Counted from the first letter of the stretch, positions 17,290 to 29,830 are shown. The stretch is 64,000 bases of DNA from Streptomyces tibetensis (GCF_007655005.1 NZ_SZVW01000002.1:186001-250000), one strand, 5' to 3'. Notes: generated by a model from the sequence alone, not told the origin. Program-made: numbers and translations.

Positions 17290-18537
17290 GTGAAGCGCAC
17301 ATCACGTGACATCCGCACCGCGAACCGCTACGAGGTGCTGCGCCAGATCATCGCGGAGTCACCCACGTCCCGGCAGGAGCTGGCAGCGGCCACGGGGCTC
17401 AGCCTCGCGACGGTCGCCACCCTCGTCGGCGAGCTGCTCGACCTGCGCATGATCACCGAGGTCGGCTTCGAGGACTCGGCGGGCGGCCGCCCCAGGGGCC
17501 TGGTCGCGGTCAACGCCTCGGGCGGCGCACTGATCGGCGTCGACATCGCCGAGACGTACGTCCATGTGGAGCTGTTCGACCTCGGACTGAACGTGCTGGC
17601 CCGCGCCGAGGAGGACGTCCGGCCCGGCGAGAGCCTGCCCGAGCAGGTGGTCGGCCACGTGGTCACCGCCGTCGGCTCGGTCGTCACGCAGGCCGGCATC
17701 GAGGGCGCCCGGGTACTGGGGGTCGGCGTGAGCGTGCCGGGGCAGGTGGACCGCGCCACCGGCGTCTCCGAGTACGCGCCCAACTGGGACTGGCACGACG
17801 TACCGCTCCTCGACCTGCTCACCGAGCACATCGCCTACCCGCTGTACCTGGACAACCCGCTGCGCGCCAGCGCGGTCGCCGAGCTGTGGTTCGGGGCCGC
17901 CCGCGGGCGCGGGAACGCCGTGGTGGTCAACCTGGGCACCGGCGTGGGCGCCGGTCTCGTCCTGGGCGGCGGACTGCACCGAGGGGTCAGCAACAGCGCC
18001 GGCGAGTGGGGCCACACCACGATGGTGCTGGACGGACGCCTGTGCCGGTGCGGCAACCACGGGTGCGTGGAGACGTACATCGGAGCGCGCGGCATCATGC
18101 TGAACCTGCGCGAGATCGCTCCCGACAGCGCGCTGCTGCACGCCGAGGACCAGACGGCGACCATCGACGCCCTGGCCCGCGGGGTCGCGGCGGACGACCC
18201 CGTGGCGCGCCGGGTCGTCCACGAGACCGCCCGCTATCTGGGCGCCGGCGTCGCGGACCTCGTCAACCTGTTCAACCCCGAGATCGTCGTGCTGAGCAGT
18301 TGGGTCGCCCGCACCCTGGGCGAGCCGCTGCTGCACGAGGTGCGCGAGGCCGTGACCCGGCACGCGCTGCCACGGCCGCTGGCCGCCACCGAGGTCGTCC
18401 TCTCCCCGATCCCCACCGACCCGGTGTGCCTCGGTGCGGCGACGTTCGCGCTCGAAGGCGCGCTGCAGACCGTCGGGCAGAAGAACGGCAAACGCACCGC
18501 CCCCGTGAGGAGCCGTACCACCACCCCACCCTCGTAA
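17290..18537 (+). CDS. ROK-family transcriptional regulator
   Basis: A 415-residue protein; GTG 17290 is chosen because the product then begins with the helix-turn-helix lead (MKRTSRDIRTANRYEVLRQI), after GGGAAGGAATGGGG. The HTH is SRQELAAATGLSLATVATLV. The ROK domain has the phosphate-1-like GVDIAETYVHVELFD, the NLGTGVGAGLVLGGGLHRG loop and the zinc site GRLCRCGNHGCVETY. ROK repressors release DNA when bound to a sugar or sugar phosphate. The gene lies directly before a sugar importer and beta-galactosidase on the same strand, so it most likely controls them and itself. Confidence 0.92.
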   Translation: MKRTSRDIRTANRYEVLRQIIAESPTSRQELAAATGLSLATVATLVGELLDLRMITEVGFEDSAGGRPRGLVAVNASGGALIGVDIAETYVHVELFDLGLNVLARAEEDVRPGESLPEQVVGHVVTAVGSVVTQAGIEGARVLGVGVSVPGQVDRATGVSEYAPNWDWHDVPLLDLLTEHIAYPLYLDNPLRASAVAELWFGAARGRGNAVVVNLGTGVGAGLVLGGGLHRGVSNSAGEWGHTTMVLDGRLCRCGNHGCVETYIGARGIMLNLREIAPDSALLHAEDQTATIDALARGVAADDPVARRVVHETARYLGAGVADLVNLFNPEIVVLSSWVARTLGEPLLHEVREAVTRHALPRPLAATEVVLSPIPTDPVCLGAATFALEGALQTVGQKNGKRTAPVRSRTTTPPS

Positions 18538-18568
18538 CGGCGGAACCAACTCCTCCACTCCGCCTTCG

Positions 18569-18586
18569 CGTTCGAAATCACGAACG
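18569..18586. promoter_or_regulatory. Inverted repeat in the promoter of the beta-galactoside importer operon
   Basis: CGTTCG at 18569-18574 and CGAACG at 18581-18586 with a six-base spacer form a perfect dyad in the 220-bp gap before the binding-protein gene. A possible -10 (GGATACAAC) starts just after it. Candidate operator for the adjacent ROK regulator. Confidence 0.45.
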
Positions 18587-18757
18587 GGATACAACGCTTC
18601 GCACAGACTTCGTCCAACCCCTTGCCGAAGCCTTAGCCGAAGCTCTAGCGTCCCGCACCGCACCTCTCTTTGAGCCATCTGGCGCGAGCCTTCGGGCCGT
18701 GAGCCATCAGGCAGTGAGCCGCAGAGCCGCAGCCGCACTCGAGACAAGGACGTCAGC

Positions 18758-20020
18758 ATGTCGGCATCGAGCAACATGAACTGGGACCGCCGGAACGTAC
18801 TGCGGGCCGCGATGGGCCTGGCCGCCGCGGGCGGACTCGCCGCGTGCGGCAGCAACACCGGCCGGAGCGGCGGCGGGTCGGGCGACGGCCTCGTCCAGTA
18901 CTTCCACGCGTACGGCGAGGCCGGTGTCGAGCAGGCCGTGAAGCGGTACGCGAAGGACTACAAGGACGCCGACGTCACCACGCAGTGGATCACCGGCAAC
19001 AACTACGAGCAGAAGCTCTTCGCCGCGCTGCTCACCAAGAACGCGCCGGACGTCTTCGAGTTCCACCCGCAGATCCAGCTCGTCAAGAGCGGCCAGGTGG
19101 CCGACCTCACGGACATCATCGAGCCGGTCAAGGACGACTTCAACCAGGCCGACATCAAGTCGCACACGGTCGACGGCAAGATATACGGCGTCCGGATGAT
19201 CGACGACCCGCAGTTCCTCTTCTACCGGCCGTCGCTGTTCAAGAAGGCCGGGGTCGAGGTGCCGACCACCCTGGAAGAGCTGATCGAGGCCGCCGACAAG
19301 CTGACCACCAGCAAGGTCAAGGGCATCTTCCTCGGCAACGACCTGACCTCGATCGACCGCCCGCTGATCTGGTCGGCCGGCGCCGACACGCTCACCGCCG
19401 ACAACAAGCCCGCCTTCAACACCGACGCGGTCGCCGAGGGCCTCAAGCAGATGCGTGGCCTGTTCACCAGCGGCAACCTGCTCCTCGACGCCCCCGCCGA
19501 CTCGTGGGATCCCAGCGCCTTCATCCAGGGCCTTACGGCGATCCAGTGGTGTGGCATGTGGGCCATGCCGGCCATGCAGAAGGCGCTCGGCGACGACATC
19601 GGCATCTTCCCCTTCCCGAAGGTCGGCTCGGCCGGCAGGCAGTCGGTCTACAACGGCGGCTGGTCGATGTTCGTCAACGCCAAGAGCAAGAACGTCGAGG
19701 CGGCCAAGGAATACGTCAAGTGGCTGTGGATCGACCAGAAGAAGTACCAGGAGGACTTCGCCACCTCCTACGGCTTCCACATCCCGCCGCGCACCTCGCT
19801 CGCCGCGTCCGCGACCAAGCTGAAGTCCGGCCTGCCGGCCGAGGGCGTCAAGCTCTTCAACGAGTTCGGCCACTTCGACAACATCGGCTGGACCCAAGCC
19901 ATGATCGCCGCGTTCTGGGACGTGATCGCCAACACCATCCGCAAGGACGGTGACCCGAAGGCCCAGCTCGACGCCTGCGAGAAGAAGGTCAACGCCGAAC
20001 TCAAGAAGCTCTTCGGATAG
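18758..20020 (+). CDS. Sugar ABC transporter substrate-binding lipoprotein
   Basis: A 420-residue periplasmic-type binding protein. The N terminus has a Tat motif and lipobox: DRRNVLRAAMG ... GGLAACG, so it is exported folded and lipid-anchored at Cys30. The body follows the MalE/family 1 pattern (GLVQYFHAYGEAGVEQAVKR; NAPDVFEFHP; NGGWSMFVNAKSKNVEAAKE). It should capture an oligosaccharide and hand it to the two permeases that follow. Given the beta-galactosidase at the end of the operon, a galactosyl oligosaccharide is likely (inference). A 20-bp gap separates it from the first permease. Confidence 0.92.
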   Translation: MSASSNMNWDRRNVLRAAMGLAAAGGLAACGSNTGRSGGGSGDGLVQYFHAYGEAGVEQAVKRYAKDYKDADVTTQWITGNNYEQKLFAALLTKNAPDVFEFHPQIQLVKSGQVADLTDIIEPVKDDFNQADIKSHTVDGKIYGVRMIDDPQFLFYRPSLFKKAGVEVPTTLEELIEAADKLTTSKVKGIFLGNDLTSIDRPLIWSAGADTLTADNKPAFNTDAVAEGLKQMRGLFTSGNLLLDAPADSWDPSAFIQGLTAIQWCGMWAMPAMQKALGDDIGIFPFPKVGSAGRQSVYNGGWSMFVNAKSKNVEAAKEYVKWLWIDQKKYQEDFATSYGFHIPPRTSLAASATKLKSGLPAEGVKLFNEFGHFDNIGWTQAMIAAFWDVIANTIRKDGDPKAQLDACEKKVNAELKKLFG

Positions 20021-20040
20021 ACCACCGGACGGATCTCGAC

Positions 20041-21006
20041 ATGTCGACCACCACCACACGCGGGGTCGCCCAGCCCGCCGCGGCCAAGGTCTCCCGGCCT
20101 CGGCCGCGGCGGGGCCTGAAGGCGAGCAGCACCTTCAACTTCTGGCTCTTCACCGGGCCGTTCCTGATCGGCCTGGTGATCTTCGTCTTCGTGCCGATCG
20201 GCTGGAGCATCTGGCTCAGCTTCTTCGAGGCACGCTTCACTGTGACGCCGAGCGAGTTCGTCGGCTTCGACAATTACAAGCAGATTCTTACGGACACGAA
20301 CTTCCGGAACTCGCTGGTCACGTTCACCGTGTTCGCCGCGTTCATCGTGCCCGCCACCTGGGCCCTCTCGCTGGCGCTGGCGCTGCTGGTCAACCGGCTG
20401 CGGTTCATGCGGGCGTTCTTCCGGTCGGTGTTCTTCCTGCCGACCGCGGTCAGCTACGTCGCCGCCGCACTGATCTGGAAGATGTCCATCTTCAACGGCG
20501 TCCGCTTCGGTCTGGCCAACACCGTCCTCGGCTGGTTCGGCATCGACAACATCGCCTGGCTGGCCAACCCCGACCCGCCCTGGTACTGGCTGGTCATCGT
20601 GACCGTCCGCCTCTGGCTGCAGTCGGGTTTCTACATGATCCTCTTCATCGCGGCGCTCCAGAACATCCCGCGGGAGCTGTACGAGGCCGCCTCGATCGAC
20701 GGCGCCAAGCCGGGCTGGCAGACCTTCCGGCACATCACGCTGCCACAGCTGCGGGCCACGTCCACCGCGGTGATCCTGCTGCTGCTGGTCGCCGCCTACC
20801 AGGCCTTCGACGAGTTCTTCAACCTGCTCGGCAAGGCCACCTGGGGCCAGCCGCCGCTGGTCGAGCTCTACAAGATGGCCCTCGGCCAGAACCAGAACTA
20901 CGGCGCGGGCAGCGCGGGCGCGGTCGTGCTGACCCTGCTCATCTGCGTCGTCACACTGCTCCAGGGCAAGATCATGGGCTTCGGAAGGGGTGAGGAGTCC
21001 AAGTGA
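20041..21006 (+). CDS. Sugar ABC transporter permease (MalF type)
   Basis: A 321-residue membrane protein with six predicted membrane segments (first WLFTGPFLIGLVIFVFVPIGW) and the EAA loop ELYEAASIDGAKPGWQTF, which docks on the ATPase. It works with the next permease as a heterodimer. The gene ends in a GTGA overlap with the second permease. No ATPase gene is in the operon; in Streptomyces such importers share the MsiK-type ATPase encoded elsewhere. Confidence 0.93.
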   Translation: MSTTTTRGVAQPAAAKVSRPRPRRGLKASSTFNFWLFTGPFLIGLVIFVFVPIGWSIWLSFFEARFTVTPSEFVGFDNYKQILTDTNFRNSLVTFTVFAAFIVPATWALSLALALLVNRLRFMRAFFRSVFFLPTAVSYVAAALIWKMSIFNGVRFGLANTVLGWFGIDNIAWLANPDPPWYWLVIVTVRLWLQSGFYMILFIAALQNIPRELYEAASIDGAKPGWQTFRHITLPQLRATSTAVILLLLVAAYQAFDEFFNLLGKATWGQPPLVELYKMALGQNQNYGAGSAGAVVLTLLICVVTLLQGKIMGFGRGEESK

Positions 21007-21887
21007 CCACCACGGCACCCGACATCACCAAGGCGACGAAGCCGGCCAAGGCCAAGCGCGGCGGCGGCGTCATGGGCAGCACCGGTCTGTACATCGCGAC
21101 CGGCGTCGCCGCCCTCCTCTTCCTGATCCCCTTCTATCTGATCGTCCGCAACGCGCTGATGACGGACCCGGAGATCACGGGCGAGACCTGGAAGTGGTTC
21201 CCCACGTCCATCCAGTGGGGAAACGTCACCGAACCGTTCGACGACGTCACCGTCGACTTCGCGCAGTCCCTGTGGAACTCCGTGGTCGTCGCCGTCCTCC
21301 ACACGGCGGGAATCCTGCTGATCTGCTCGATGGCCGGGTACGGCCTCGCCCGCATCCCGTACAAGCACGCCAACAAGGTGTTCTACGCCGTCCTGGTGAC
21401 CCTGATGGTTCCCACGGCCGTCACCTTCGTGCCGAGCTTCGTGCTGGTCTCGTCCCTCGGCTGGGTCGACAGTTACCGGGGTCTGATCATCCCGGGCCTC
21501 TTCAGTGGTTTCACCTGCTTCCTGTTCCGGCAGTACTTCCTGGGGTTCCCGAAGGAGCTCGAGGAGGCGGCGCGGGTGGACGGGCTCGGCTACTGGGGCG
21601 CGTACTGGCGGATCGTCGTACCCAACTCTCTGAACTTCTTCGCCGCCATCGCCACGATCACCTTCATCAACGGCTGGAACGCCTTCCTGTGGCCCCTGGT
21701 CATCGGACAGGATCCGAGTGCCTGGACAGTCCAGGTGGCACTGTCGTCGTATATGACGAACCAGACCGTCAACTACCACCTGATCTTCATGGCCACCGCC
21801 ATCTCGATCCTGCCCCTGGTCTTCGTCTTCCTCTTCCTCCAGCGCTGGCTGGTGCAGGGGATCGCACAGACCGGCATCAAGGGCTGA
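21003..21887 (+). CDS. Sugar ABC transporter permease (MalG type)
   Basis: A 294-residue membrane protein with six segments (first GLYIATGVAALLFLIPFYLI) and the EAA loop KELEEAARVDGLGYWGAYW. The start codon GTG overlaps the stop of the first permease by four bases, so they are translationally coupled. The beta-galactosidase start follows 12 bp after its stop, after TAGGAGACC. Confidence 0.93.
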   Translation: MTTTAPDITKATKPAKAKRGGGVMGSTGLYIATGVAALLFLIPFYLIVRNALMTDPEITGETWKWFPTSIQWGNVTEPFDDVTVDFAQSLWNSVVVAVLHTAGILLICSMAGYGLARIPYKHANKVFYAVLVTLMVPTAVTFVPSFVLVSSLGWVDSYRGLIIPGLFSGFTCFLFRQYFLGFPKELEEAARVDGLGYWGAYWRIVVPNSLNFFAAIATITFINGWNAFLWPLVIGQDPSAWTVQVALSSYMTNQTVNYHLIFMATAISILPLVFVFLFLQRWLVQGIAQTGIKG

Positions 21888-24773
<2,886 letters not shown>

Positions 24774-24834
24774 GAAACGCGATTAATCGATTGACCGATT
24801 GATCGACATTCCGACAGTGTCGGGGTGTCATCCG

Positions 24835-24864
24835 CGGCCGGTCGGCCCCCCAGCCGACCGGCCG
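24835..24864. terminator. Strong hairpin terminator after the beta-galactosidase gene
   Basis: CGGCCGGTCGGC at 24835-24846 pairs perfectly with GCCGACCGGCCG at 24853-24864 around a six-base loop. A smaller hairpin, CCGAC-AGT-GTCGG, precedes it at about 24811-24823. The stretch from 24774 is AT-rich with repeated ATCGATTGA-type words. The next gene starts only about 26 bp after the big hairpin. Confidence 0.8.
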
Positions 24865-24890
24865 CCACTGTGTTCACCGCAAGGAAGCTG

Positions 24891-25895
24891 GTGGGTCAGT
24901 TGAGTGTCGCCATCGAGGTCCGCGGGCTGTCCCGTACCTTCCACACCACCGTCCGCCGCCCCGGGTTCGCGGGCGCCGTCCGTTCCCTGGTCAACCCCGA
25001 GCGGGTGGCCAAGCACGCCGTCTGCGACATCACCTTCGACGTGGCCGCGGGCGAACTCCTCGCCCTGCTCGGGCCGAACGGCGCCGGCAAGTCCACCACC
25101 ATCAAGATCCTCACCGGCATCCTCACGCCCACGTCCGGCGAGGCCCGGGTCGCGGGCGTGGTGCCGTACCGGGAGCGGGAGCGCAACGCCCGTAACGTGG
25201 GCGCGGTGTTCGGGCAGCGCACCCAGTTGTGGTGGGACCTGCCGGTGCGCGAGTCGTTCGCGATCCTGCGGGACATCTACGAGGTCCCCAAGTCCGAACA
25301 CACCGCGCGGCTGAAGGACTTCGACGAGATTCTGGAGCTGTCCTCGTTCTGGGACACCCGGGTCCGTCATCTCTCGCTCGGCCAGCGGGTGCGCAGCGAT
25401 CTGGCCGCCGCCCTGCTCCACGACCCGCCGGTGGTGTTCCTCGACGAGCCGACCATCGGCATGGACGTGGTGGTGAAGGAACAGGTGCGGGAGTTCCTGC
25501 GGTACCAGGTCGAACAGCGCGGCCGTACGGTGCTGCTGACCACGCACGACATGACGGAGGTCGAGCGGCTCGCCGAGCGGGTCGTGCTGGTGAACCACGG
25601 CCGGCTGGTGCTGGACGGCACGCTCGACGAGATCCGCCGGAAGTTCGGCTCGACCTGGCAGGTGCGGGCCACGCTGGCATCGCCGGACGCCGAGGTCGTA
25701 CCGCCGCCGGGCACCACCCTGCTGCGGCACACCGGCGCGCAGATCGTCCTCGGCCCCGACGGGCCGGACGCGCCGACCGTCCAGCAGGCGCTGAAAGCGG
25801 TGATCGAGCGGTTCGAGGTGACGGACATCGCGCTGGACGAGGCGGACCTCGAGGACGTGATGCGGGCCGCTTACGTGCACGCCGGGGAGGTCTGA
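24891..25895 (+). CDS. ABC-2 type exporter ATP-binding protein
   Basis: About 334 residues from GTG 24891 (preceded by AAGGAAG); a TTG at 24900 is an alternative start. It has Walker A GPNGAGKST, a signature written HLSLGQRVRSDLA, Walker B VVFLDEPTIGMD and the H-loop TTHDM. The C-terminal third follows the pattern of exporter ATPases. It drives the two membrane proteins that follow, with one base between stop and next start. DUF990/ABC-2 systems of this type export unknown compounds; the Tyr/Trp-rich QRTQLWWDLPVRESFAIL after the Q-loop is typical of the subfamily. Confidence 0.92.
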   Translation: MGQLSVAIEVRGLSRTFHTTVRRPGFAGAVRSLVNPERVAKHAVCDITFDVAAGELLALLGPNGAGKSTTIKILTGILTPTSGEARVAGVVPYRERERNARNVGAVFGQRTQLWWDLPVRESFAILRDIYEVPKSEHTARLKDFDEILELSSFWDTRVRHLSLGQRVRSDLAAALLHDPPVVFLDEPTIGMDVVVKEQVREFLRYQVEQRGRTVLLTTHDMTEVERLAERVVLVNHGRLVLDGTLDEIRRKFGSTWQVRATLASPDAEVVPPPGTTLLRHTGAQIVLGPDGPDAPTVQQALKAVIERFEVTDIALDEADLEDVMRAAYVHAGEV

Positions 25896-25896
25896 G

Positions 25897-26700
25897 GTGG
25901 CCGTGCTCCATGCCTGGCGCGCCGCCCGGGTCACCCCGCTCGGCGAGCTGAACGCACCGCCCCGGATGACCGCCGTCGCCCTCCGGCTGGCCGTGCAGGT
26001 GGTGCTGGTCTGGTCGCTGTGGCGGGGCCTGTACGCGCAGTCCGGCACGACCGCGGGGCTCAGCCGCGACCAGGCGGTCACGTACGCCGTACTGGCGGTC
26101 CTGGCGTCCCGGCTGCGCGAGCTGGACCAGTACGCGGGCCGGGACACGGTCCTGCAGCACATGCACTTCGGCACCATCGTCTACTGGTACCTGCGCCCGC
26201 TGTCACCGCAGCGCTACTACGCCCTGCGCGCCGCCGGCGAGCAACTGTACGGCCTGGCTTGGGCGTTGACGGGGTACGCGATCTGCCTGGCCGCGGGCCT
26301 CGTCGAGCCGCCCGGATCGCCCGCCGTGGCGGGGGTGTTCCTGCTCAGCATGCTGCTGGGCCAGTGGATCCTGTACTACGTGATGCTGGTCCTGGACCAG
26401 TTGTGCTTCTGGACGGTCCGCAACACCGCGGCCATGCTCATCCTGCTGTTCGCGCAGAACCTGCTGTCCGGGGTGTACGCGCCGCTGTGGTTCTTCCCGG
26501 ACTGGTTCGTGACGATGAGCGCCTTCCTCCCCTTCCAGGCCACGCTGAGCGTGCCGCTGTCGCTGTACGTGGGGCGCGTTCCGCTGTCGGACGCGGCGTT
26601 CCAGCTCTCCGTGCAGGCCGCGTGGGTCGTGGCGCTGGCGTTGTTCACCCGGTTGCTGTGGCGGCGGGCCGCCCGGCGCGTGATCTCGCAGGGAGGCTGA
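25897..26700 (+). CDS. ABC-2 family exporter permease
   Basis: A 267-residue membrane protein starting at GTG 25897, one base after the ATPase stop. It has about six membrane segments, with amphipathic regions around HFGTIVYWYLRPLSPQRYYA, the coupling-helix region shared with the next protein (IYLMRPMPVHRQIQ). It forms the first half of the exporter channel. The gene ends one base before the second permease. Confidence 0.88.
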   Translation: MAVLHAWRAARVTPLGELNAPPRMTAVALRLAVQVVLVWSLWRGLYAQSGTTAGLSRDQAVTYAVLAVLASRLRELDQYAGRDTVLQHMHFGTIVYWYLRPLSPQRYYALRAAGEQLYGLAWALTGYAICLAAGLVEPPGSPAVAGVFLLSMLLGQWILYYVMLVLDQLCFWTVRNTAAMLILLFAQNLLSGVYAPLWFFPDWFVTMSAFLPFQATLSVPLSLYVGRVPLSDAAFQLSVQAAWVVALALFTRLLWRRAARRVISQGG

Positions 26701-26701
26701 G

Positions 26702-27508
26702 ATGTCGCTCAAGGCTCTGCGGATCGTGTGGCGCGTGACGGCGCTCAACTTCCGCGCGCAGCTGGAGTACCGCACCGAGTTCCTGCTGATGATCGCGATC
26801 GGGGCGATCTGGCAGGTGTCGGTGATCGTGTTCGCGACGGTGCTGTTGTCCCGGTTCGCCGGGATGGGCGGCTGGGACAGCTCCGACGTGCTGCTGATCC
26901 CGGCGACGCGGATGCTGGCGCACGGGCTGTTCGTGCTGTTCCTGGGGCGCATGCACTGGGCCGGCCGGCAGATCCAGGAGGGCCGGATCGACATCTACCT
27001 GATGCGTCCGATGCCGGTCCACCGCCAGATTCAGCTGGCGTTCTTCCCGACCAACGCCATCGGGGACCTGACGGTGGCGGCGGGCCTGATGGTGGGCGCG
27101 CTCTCCCGCAGCGACCTTAACTGGACGACGGGCCGGATCACCTACCTCATCGCGGCCGTCCTCGGCGGCATGCTGCTGGAGGCCGCCCTGTTCACGGTCG
27201 TGGCCAGTGCGTCCCTGCGCTTCCCCGCCGCCGACATGTGGGGCCGCTGGCTGGAGGAACTCCTCGGCACCTTCGGCAGCTACCCGCTGAACGTCCTGCC
27301 GAGGGCGGTGGGCGGATTCCTCACCTTCGGCCTCCCGCTCGCGTTCGTCGCCTACTTCCCGGCGGCGGTCCTGACGGGCCACGGCCACTCGACCGGAGTC
27401 CCCTACTGGCTCGCGGCGGCCTCACCGCTGCTCGGACTGCTGGCGTACCTGGCGGCGCGGCTGGTGTGGCGGTGGAGTCTGCGGCACTACAGCGGCATCA
27501 ACGGCTGA
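26702..27508 (+). CDS. ABC-2 family exporter permease, second subunit
   Basis: A 268-residue membrane protein (MSLKALRIVWRVTALNFRAQ) with about six segments; the DIYLMRPMPVHRQIQLAF region is the DUF990-type signature. It pairs with the previous permease. Its last 11 bases overlap the end of the convergent MFS gene, so no terminator fits between them. The transported compound is unknown. Confidence 0.88.
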   Translation: MSLKALRIVWRVTALNFRAQLEYRTEFLLMIAIGAIWQVSVIVFATVLLSRFAGMGGWDSSDVLLIPATRMLAHGLFVLFLGRMHWAGRQIQEGRIDIYLMRPMPVHRQIQLAFFPTNAIGDLTVAAGLMVGALSRSDLNWTTGRITYLIAAVLGGMLLEAALFTVVASASLRFPAADMWGRWLEELLGTFGSYPLNVLPRAVGGFLTFGLPLAFVAYFPAAVLTGHGHSTGVPYWLAAASPLLGLLAYLAARLVWRWSLRHYSGING

Positions 27509-28787
27509 CGGTCCGGCCCGCGCCGCGGACCGGGGTGAACAGGGCCGCCCCGGCGAGCAGGACGCAGGCCGCTCCGGCGGCCAGGGCGACCGGCGTCGTG
27601 CCCCGTACCTCCGCGGCCCAGGTCAGCACGGCGGCACCGATCGGTGCCGCCGCGTAGTGCAGGGTCCAGAACGCGGAGGTGACCCGGCCCAGGAGGTGTT
27701 CCGGGGTCACTTCCTGACGGAGTGACATCGAGCAGGTGCCTCCCACGGCGGCGCAGGCGAGGAAGGCGGCGCTCAGGGCCGCGACGACCGGCACGTCACG
27801 GGCCCAGCCGAGACCCGCGAAGGCGAGCCCGCAGCCCGCGACCGAGCCGGTCCACGTCGGCCCGAAGCCGAGGCGGCGGCGGATCCTGGCCGCGAGCAGG
27901 GCCCCGGTGATGGTGCCGAGTGCGCCGGCCGCCATGACGGTGCCGACGGTGCCGTCGTCGTGCCCGAGGTCGTGCCTGAGGTGATAGATGACCAGGTCGT
28001 GGATACCGAGGGTGAGGAAGCTGAAGACGAACAGCAGGACGGTGAGCGAGCGCAGCACGCGGTGGCCGTGGAGGAAGGCGATGCCGGTGCGCAGGTCCCG
28101 CCACAGTCCGGTGCGCTCGCCCGGCTGTTCGTCCGGAGTGCGTCGGCGGAACCGTACGAAGAACAGGCACGTCGCCGACACCCCGAAACTGGCCGCGTCC
28201 ACGCCGACGGCCGCGGCCGGGCCGGACCACGCGGCGACCAGCCCCGCGCACAGCGGCCCGAGGACACCCGCAGCGGCGGCGGTGGCGTTGAGCCGCCCGT
28301 TGGCCTCGGTGAGCCGCTCGGTGCCGACCAGGCCGCGCACGACCGTGACGTAGCCGACGGCGAACAGCATGCCGACGGCCTCGCACAGCGGCAGCACCAC
28401 GTACAGCAGCCAGATCTGCGGGCCGAACAGCCACACCAGCGGGACGGCCCCGTACAGGCCCATGCGCAGCAGGTCGCAGGCGATGAGCAGGCGGCGCCGG
28501 TCCACGCGGTCCACGACCGCCCCGGCGAACACCGCCGCCACGACGGCCGCGGCCCCTCCCACTGCTGTCAGCAGACCCATCCGCGCGAGGGACCCGGTGG
28601 CCTCCAGGACCAGCAGGGGCAGGGCGATCAGCGCGAACGAGTCGCCGAGGACGGAGAGGGTCTGGGCGGCCCAGAAGATCCCGAAGTCGCGCTGCCGCCA
28701 CAGCGGACGCCCCTCGCGTAAGCCGTCGTCGGGGGGCTCCGCGAAGCCGCCGGATTCGTCCTCGCGCCGCGCCGCCCCGTGCGTCAT
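27498..28787 (-). CDS. MFS transporter, probable drug-type exporter
   Basis: A 429-residue protein with about 12 membrane segments (begins FGIFWAAQTLSVLGDSFALI). The loop between helices 2 and 3 has FAGAVVDRVDRRRLLIA, the MFS A motif in its Enterobactin/macrolide-exporter version. The N-terminal 30 residues are hydrophilic. Similar proteins export macrolides or siderophores. It stands alone on the minus strand, converging on the ABC exporter; the substrate is unknown. Confidence 0.9.
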   Translation of the reverse strand: MTHGAARREDESGGFAEPPDDGLREGRPLWRQRDFGIFWAAQTLSVLGDSFALIALPLLVLEATGSLARMGLLTAVGGAAAVVAAVFAGAVVDRVDRRRLLIACDLLRMGLYGAVPLVWLFGPQIWLLYVVLPLCEAVGMLFAVGYVTVVRGLVGTERLTEANGRLNATAAAAGVLGPLCAGLVAAWSGPAAAVGVDAASFGVSATCLFFVRFRRRTPDEQPGERTGLWRDLRTGIAFLHGHRVLRSLTVLLFVFSFLTLGIHDLVIYHLRHDLGHDDGTVGTVMAAGALGTITGALLAARIRRRLGFGPTWTGSVAGCGLAFAGLGWARDVPVVAALSAAFLACAAVGGTCSMSLRQEVTPEHLLGRVTSAFWTLHYAAAPIGAAVLTWAAEVRGTTPVALAAGAACVLLAGAALFTPVRGAGRTVSR

Positions 28788-29047
28788 GCCGCCTCCCCCG
28801 TGTCCCGGGCCCGTTTCCCCCGGGCCACCTTAGGGCTGTGCGGTGGCCGGGAGATGCCGTGCAGGCGCCCCGCCGCCCGCGCCGGATCTGCCCGACGGGC
28901 TGAGCCCGAGGACCGGGACGGGTAGTCTCGGCAGCGTGCAGTGACCTCTCCGGCGGCGCTCCCCCGGCGCCGCGGACGCGAACCGATCCGTACCCGCGGC
29001 CGCCGCCTGCGCGCGTGCCGCGGACGTTTCCGCCTGGAGAGATCACC

Positions 29048-29830
29048 ATGGTGCGCGACAACCACGTCCCCGTCCCCGGCGCGACCCCCGAGGAGACGCT
29101 GCGGGCGTTCACCTCACGGGCGACCGCCGACCCCGCTGTCGTCGGGCTCGTCCTCAGCGGCTCCAGGGTCTACGCCGGCATGCCGACGGCCCACTCCGAC
29201 TACGACCTGCACGTCGTCGTCCATGACGAGAGCGTGCCGGCCCTCGCCGCACTCGACCGCTTCCGCTCGGACCACCTCGACCTCGTCGTCATCCCCCTGG
29301 CGGAGTTCCGCACCCGTGGGATGCCCGGCCGGCCGGACAGCTTCGCGCGGTACTCCTACGTCCACGCCGAAGTGCTCTTCGACCGGCTGGACGGGACCGT
29401 CGCCCACATCCTCGACGACAAGCGCACCCTCGGCGTCGACGAGGCCCGGGACGCCGTCGCCGGCTGGCTCGACGCCTACGTCAACCAGACCTACCGCTCG
29501 CTGAAGAGCTACCGCGACGACCGCCCGGACATGGGTCACCTGGACGCCGCCGAGAGCGTCCCATACGTCCTGGAGGTGCTCTTCGCGCTGCACCGCCGCG
29601 TCCGGCCCTACAACAAGTTCCTGCGGTGGGAGCTCGAACTGCAGCCGCTGGGCGACCCCCGGTGGGCCGCGAACCGGCTCCTGCCGGTCCTGCGGCGCGT
29701 CCTGGCCGACGGCGATCCGCCCTCCCAGCGCGCCCTCTTCAACGGGATCGAGGAGGCGGCGCGCCGAGCAGGGCACGACCAGGTCCTCGACGCCTGGGGC
29801 ACGGACCTGGAGCTCCTGCGCCACCGGTGA
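29048..29830 (+). CDS. Nucleotidyltransferase-fold protein
   Basis: A 260-residue protein from ATG 29048 after CCTGGAGAGATC. The N-terminal half has the polymerase-beta-like motif LSGSRVYAGMPTAHSDYDLH (GS followed by DxD), with a further acidic residue in HLDLVVIP. The C-terminal half is helical (YKSL-like YRSLKSYRDDRP, RPYNKFLRWELE), as in aminoglycoside-type nucleotidyltransferases and HEPN-linked proteins. It could adenylylate a small molecule or RNA; nothing shows which. A 13-bp minisatellite follows it. Confidence 0.8.
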   Translation: MVRDNHVPVPGATPEETLRAFTSRATADPAVVGLVLSGSRVYAGMPTAHSDYDLHVVVHDESVPALAALDRFRSDHLDLVVIPLAEFRTRGMPGRPDSFARYSYVHAEVLFDRLDGTVAHILDDKRTLGVDEARDAVAGWLDAYVNQTYRSLKSYRDDRPDMGHLDAAESVPYVLEVLFALHRRVRPYNKFLRWELELQPLGDPRWAANRLLPVLRRVLADGDPPSQRALFNGIEEAARRAGHDQVLDAWGTDLELLRHR

